From contig CAYSGF010000019.1 of NCBI GenBank assembly GCA_964430275.1, positions 1 to 5,748 on the forward strand: 5,748 nucleotides of DNA. The letters are read 5' to 3'. A program made the translations under genes and the position numbers. The stretch comes from DASTYK01 sp964430275. GTDB lineage: Bacteria > Gemmatimonadota > Gemmatimonadetes > Longimicrobiales > RSA9. A model generated the notes under the pieces. It searched no databases, had not been told where the DNA came from, and saw only the letters and a list, made by a program, of their open reading frames with translations. Each line of letters begins with the position of its first letter. Position 1 is the first letter of the stretch. Shown here piece after piece: positions 5,551 through 5,748 of this stretch.

Positions 5551-5566
5551 CGCGACCGCGCCCTGC
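5538..5566. terminator. Candidate hairpin terminator between convergent genes
   Basis: GCAGGG (5538-5543) pairs with CCCTGC (5561-5566). Inside it, CGG (5546-5548) pairs with CCG (5556-5558) around a seven-base loop, with a T-G wobble and one mismatch between the two stems. It lies 48 bases past the zinc-protein stop and 13 bases past the permease stop, so it could serve both strands. No T-run follows on either side, so the call rests on position and pairing only. Confidence 0.4.
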
Positions 5567-5579
5567 CCTCCGCCGTCCC

Positions 5580-5748
5580 TCAATCCGCGCGCAGTGCCTT
5601 GAGCGGGTCCATGTGCGCGGCGCGGCGCGCGGGTAGGTAGCTGGCGACGAAGGCGGTGCCGCCGAGCACGGCGGTCGCGCCGTGGAGCGCGACGGCGTCG
5701 GTCGCCGCGACACCGAACAGCAGGCTCTCCAGCAGTCGTGTCATGGCG
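5580..5748 (-). CDS. ABC-transporter permease, MacB/FtsX type, C-terminal end (runs off right edge)
   Basis: The last 55 residues of a minus-strand gene entering from the right and ending at the TGA at 5582-5580. The visible sequence runs RLLESLLFGVAATDAVAL, then a hydrophobic membrane segment (ATAVLGGTAFVASYLPA), then PARRAAHMDPLKALRAD. The LLFGV-xx-TD, YLPARRA and DPxxALR motifs mark the last transmembrane helix and cytoplasmic tail of MacB-like FtsX-domain permeases, which are abundant in Acidobacteriota and Gemmatimonadota. Such permeases work with an ATPase in mechanotransmission, exporting peptides, lipoproteins or drugs. The substrate and the presence of a partner ATPase cannot be seen here. 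It converges on the zinc-protein gene across about 90 bases. Confidence 0.88.
   Translation of the reverse strand, partial: AMTRLLESLLFGVAATDAVALHGATAVLGGTAFVASYLPARRAAHMDPLKALRAD

Overview
The window is very GC-rich bacterial chromosomal DNA. The high coding density, the lipoprotein M1 peptidase and the MacB/FtsX-type permease tail ending in PARRA-x3-DPLKALR would suit Gemmatimonadota, Acidobacteriota or a similar soil lineage. That placement is a guess from style; no marker gene is present.

Layout. (1) Positions 1-4130, minus strand: an apparent three-gene operon. It is transcribed from the right and consists of a predicted lipoprotein M1 zinc metallopeptidase (4130-2403), a full-length KefB-like monovalent cation:proton antiporter with a C-terminal TrkA-N domain (2384-753), and the N-terminal half of a second CPA2-family antiporter (756 to the left edge). 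The first two genes are 18 bp apart, and the two antiporters share an ATGA stop/start overlap. (2) Positions 4131-4514: a non-coding divergent region. It holds a roughly 158-bp imperfect palindrome built from degenerate CCCRTG hexamers, an 11-G run, and a plausible leaderless promoter abutting the next gene. (3) 4515-4856, plus strand: a small ArsC/Spx-family protein in which the active-site cysteine is serine. (4) 4854-5152: five head-to-tail copies of a 60-bp repeat that start inside the stop codon of the ArsC-like gene. The copies alternate between two sequence types (A-B-A-B-A), and each can fold into a GC-rich hairpin. (5) 5256-5489, plus strand: a 77-residue, eight-cysteine, probably zinc-binding protein with a strong Shine-Dalgarno; its 3' end is duplicated just beyond the stop codon. 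(6) 5580 to the right edge, minus strand: the C-terminus of an ABC-transporter permease of the MacB/FtsX type, convergent with the zinc protein.

The two antiporters probably act together in K+/Na+/H+ homeostasis at the inner membrane. Their link to an exported peptidase is positional only. The other genes look like independent units. I did not find a complete new multi-gene system. The least-explained material is the non-coding DNA on both sides of the ArsC-like gene: the hexamer palindrome upstream and the alternating 60-bp hairpin array downstream.
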